Positions 60,740 through 64,000 of a DNA stretch of 64,000 nucleotides are shown piece after piece (the stretch's first letter is position 1; every line of letters begins with the position of its first letter). Below the pieces are notes generated by a model. The model was given only the letters and a program-made list of their open reading frames with translations. It did not search any database and was not told the DNA's origin. This stretch comes from Antedon mediterranea (lineage: Eukaryota > Echinodermata > Crinoidea > Comatulida > Antedonidae). The stretch lies in assembly GCF_964355755.1 (NCBI RefSeq), contig NC_092675.1:30342912-30406911 (forward strand), in the 5' to 3' direction. The position numbers and the translations under genes are program-made.

Positions 60740-63700
60740 TTATTGAACACTTTCATAAATATCACATGATTCAGCAGCGCAGACGTTTGCCATTTCATAA
60801 CACAGCTCGTAATGTTTCTGTGGAAAAACAACAAATTAGTATAATTTTCATATTGATAAAAAAAAATAGATAAAGCATGCACTCGGACTATCTACAGTAT
60901 ATGTTTTTATGACTGTAGCATCATACAATTAAACGTTACCCTTGTGTCAAACAACGATGAAGAAACGCGTTTGATACGTTTCACTGTGTGGTAGACATCA
61001 ACCAACGCGTCTCCATTCATCTTACGAACGATTATGTCCGCTGCACAGAAAAATCCACTTCGACTCTCGTCCCTAGAGTAACAAGATAAAACACCAATAG
61101 TATTTCATATTGATATTGTTTACAAATATTAACTATAAGAATCGCGATTGACTTATTGCCAACTTTGCAATCACATTATGTTGTTCTTTTTTGGAATTCT
61201 TCCTTCGTTCATTGTACCGTTCATTGTGTCTATACTGGATGAAAATGAATCTATTTTGAATCGAATACTTACAAAGAGCAAACTGTAACATAGTCATCTC
61301 GATTATTAGTTTGTTGAAATTCTCTGACATCGTCACAGAATTGTATAAAGTATCCAAGTGAAGGTTTCTGTGATTCTTTAGGCCAGTCCAGAAATGTCAG
61401 GTGACATATCTCACGTGATCTTTCCTTGTCCTAAGTATTAAATGTGCAGTAGTTTTATTTCACGATAGAAAAGCTTTGAAACTGTTATTTTATTTTAGAT
61501 AATTACTTCAAATAATTTTTATAATGTTCTTACCTTAGTCAATTTTAGTGTTCGTTTAAAAACATAATCGGTCTTCTCAAAGGTCAGAACTTCAACTGTG
61601 AATTGACCTTGTGTCATCTTACGTTCAGGAACAAGTGTAGAAGCAATTACCTTAAAAAACAACATGATTATCCTTTCTTTACTATATTAAATTAATGTGT
61701 AGTGATAACGTTGCCTCTTTCGTATATTTTCTTTGAAAAGAAACTGTTGACTGTACAATAATGTGTAATCATGATTCAAGTATAAATAATGTTTAGCAAT
61801 CTGTACAAAAAAAACTACGAAGATCGAATTCTGGAAATCACGGCGTGAATGACCAAAGCGTTAGGCTTTTTATTGCAAAAAGATCTTTTTATCTCTCTTC
61901 TCTTGTTATAAATATTTGTATAATAATGATCAACACATTTCCATGCCATTGTGCATAACATGATCAATATACATTAAATAGTCTACCTTACCTTGTCAAC
62001 CTGCTCTTCGTCATCTAACATCACCACTGTATATGACTTGTAGTCATAGATCATCTGCCAGAAATTGGAAAATTCACGTAGCATTGATTCCCTTGGCACA
62101 AGATATTCACGTTGCGGCTAAAATAAAGATTACAATACTATGATCACATAATAAATCCATAGGACATAAAGAAGCTTAATCTAAGAAATCATTGTACAGT
62201 TACCAAAAAAAGGTTGAGGTTGTATATAGTTTTACTCTAGATTTCACAAAATAGTTGGCGCTAGCAAATCTGACCTTGGTACTCTTCGTATTGGAATATA
62301 CAACATCTTCTGACTCCACATCAATCAATAGAGGTTCTGCAACATTCACTATTAGATAAAAAAATCAATTTAAGACAAAGTATTACAGCTTTCTTAAATA
62401 ACACCAATTAGAGAATTTAGTCTATAGTTCCATTTAACACTTACATTGCAATGTGTTATCGTTTTGTGTTTTGTTTGGTAGAAGAGCTTCAATGTTCTGT
62501 AAAACATTATAATACATGGATAATGAATTACACTATGCATTCAGTATTTAAAGTACAATAAAAGTAAACATAAAAAAAAAACGTTTTCCCCAATTAAAGT
62601 TGATGTGATCAATCATGGTTTTAATACATTCAAGATTAATAATAATAATAATAGAACAATAGGTTTATGTCACCATACATTTATCTGTTCTTGAATAACT
62701 GGTCTTCCAAGTAAACTTGTTGTGTTTTTAATTGCCTTGTATCGTTCAGAAATATCGGTTGATGGTATGCATGTTGCTCCACAAAACAAACACTCCAAAA
62801 TCATCTCATAGATAAATACATACTGGTTCTGAAAAACAGCAACAAAAAACATTGACGTGCAACTATTTACGCAAATAAACACTTTAAAACTGTTGTGAAA
62901 ATGGAACATACCTCTTTCAAACGAATATGAGAACAGCTACTAAGTGTATCTTTGACAAAGTTGAAAACATCAATCTCACTGCTTTCTTCAGCCATATCTA
63001 GCATTGCGTTTACTGCGATGACAGTTCCAATTTTGTGACAATCGGTACTTTGTAACAGATAATAAATAGTTGATACCGGTAAATGTCGACCACAATATTA
63101 CAAATTAATCGACTCATTACATTGCCTTATTCCAACGAATATAGTTTAATGTATTCATACAGAGAAATAATGCAAAGCAAATTATTTTGTAATACCTATA
63201 CACAAGTATTGGTCCAACTCCAGAGTCTTTCTTAGCTTTCCTTAAACTGTGTGTAAACTCAATAAGATGTGCAGATGTGTCCATAACATCTCCAGGCCAT
63301 GCAATGAAGTTATATTGATGGACAACACGAGGCCGCGATTCACGATTTTCCTGCGTAAAGAAGAAGGTATAGTCATTGCCCCATCACATTTGGATAGCAA
63401 CATTAAGGTATATCTAATTTAATAGCTAAACAACATTTTAACACACCTAAATGAATCCTTGCCACTTGATTGGTTAATTTTGTATCACATGCTTTTCACT
63501 ATTTATATTATGTTAATGGATAACGTTCATCCTTTTGTACACTTTTTTCTGGATAACTTTTTACATTTTTGTATTCGCTGAATATTATAGGGGAAATGGG
63601 TTCAGTAGTTGACATCCTGATAGTCCTATTCAACTCATAAAAACATTCTCTCCATTAAACACATTTATTACTTATATAATAGATTACTTCATTATAAACA

Positions 63701-63845
63701 AGATATTTGTTACCGTCATAATTTCGAACTTGCAGACTGTAAAACCATTGTCATTTAATTCCGCTTCCAGTTTGCGGACATGCATCTTGCCATGTTGTGT
63801 TATTATACATCCAGTATTTTCATGCAAAAGTAGATTACAGTTGAC
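60740..63845 (-). CDS. Receptor-type protein tyrosine phosphatase, 3' part with tandem degenerate phosphatase domains
   Basis: Eleven minus-strand exons: 63714-63845, 63196-63350, 62912-63047, 62679-62828, 62445-62496, 62275-62348, 61992-62117, 61534-61650, 61273-61430, 60940-61072 and 60740-60817. They join in phase to 436 residues plus stop. Domain 1 is recognisable from FIAWPGD (W62-D65), GPILVY, AVNAMLDMAEESSEIDVFNF and NQYVFIYEMILECLFCGAT. Domain 2 is recognisable from FWQMIYDYKSYTVVMLDDEE, LDWPKES, VCSLDESRSGFF and the KHYELCYEMA end. The layout matches RPTP tandem cytoplasmic domains (mu/kappa/T/alpha group). In domain 1 the expected HCX5R loop reads YSTDCHKIGT and the WPD Asp is Gly. 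In domain 2 the Cys and Arg of CX5R are present (C365, R371), but His is Val and WPD is WPK. The 5' part, including membrane and extracellular regions, lies beyond the right edge. An AATAAA overlaps the stop codon. Confidence 0.85.
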
Positions 63846-64000
63846 CTTTGAGGTGAGAAAAGTATTTAAAAAATTAAAAATGAGTAAATCCTTTGTCCTT
63901 TGTAATATTTTGTACAGCCAACAACTGGTCTTCCAAATCAAACGAATTCATACTTTGAAATGGCTTTAACATAGTGTACTCATGTGTAGTCCATATAGGT

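Noticed and set aside
63064-63195. A hidden exon that would restore an HCX5R loop in phosphatase domain 1
   Set aside because: The intron was read on the minus strand; no segment encodes an HCSAG-like loop between splice sites.

Overview
The window is AT-rich animal nuclear DNA with intron-bearing genes, abundant short inverted-repeat transposons, non-LTR retrotransposon debris and many minisatellites. The gene content (a ciliopathy gene, a Golgi sialyltransferase, a GPI-anchor enzyme and a tandem-domain receptor phosphatase) and the low-complexity TAGGCCTA tracts fit an invertebrate deuterostome, perhaps an echinoderm. That taxonomic call is an inference, not something the sequence proves.

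Layout. About 7.4-26.6 kb holds the 5' half of CPLANE1 (JBTS17/C5orf42) on the minus strand: six coding exons that join in phase, with the rest of the gene off the left edge. From 26.6 to 36.1 kb is 5' flanking and intergenic DNA with MITEs, a 57-bp VNTR and a plausible divergent promoter zone at about 33.3-34.5 kb. From 36.1 to 40.3 kb is a complete ST6GalNAc-type sialyltransferase on the plus strand (four coding exons, 366 aa, unusual hydrophobic C-terminus). From 40.3 to 46 kb is repeat-rich intergenic DNA. From 46.0 to 50.6 kb is a complete eight-coding-exon PIGW on the minus strand (481 aa). From 50.7 to 52.8 kb are a fold-back element and GC-rich simple repeats. From 52.8 to 59.5 kb is a nest of mobile DNA between two inverted ~145-bp repeats: a CR1-like LINE, a hAT-like non-autonomous element with a perfect 8-bp target duplication, and a second LINE fragment. 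From 60.7 to 63.8 kb is the 3' end of a receptor-type tyrosine phosphatase on the minus strand (11 exons), whose two phosphatase domains both carry altered catalytic motifs.

The four genes share no pathway or operon-like relationship; this is an ordinary animal gene neighbourhood. Exon borders were assigned by reading both strands for GT/AG sites, phase continuity and family similarity recalled from known proteins; no alignment could be run. The most interesting items are the apparently pseudo-enzymatic receptor phosphatase, the sialyltransferase tail, the inverted-repeat-bounded nest and a fold-back transposon built of TTGCGCAA palindromes.
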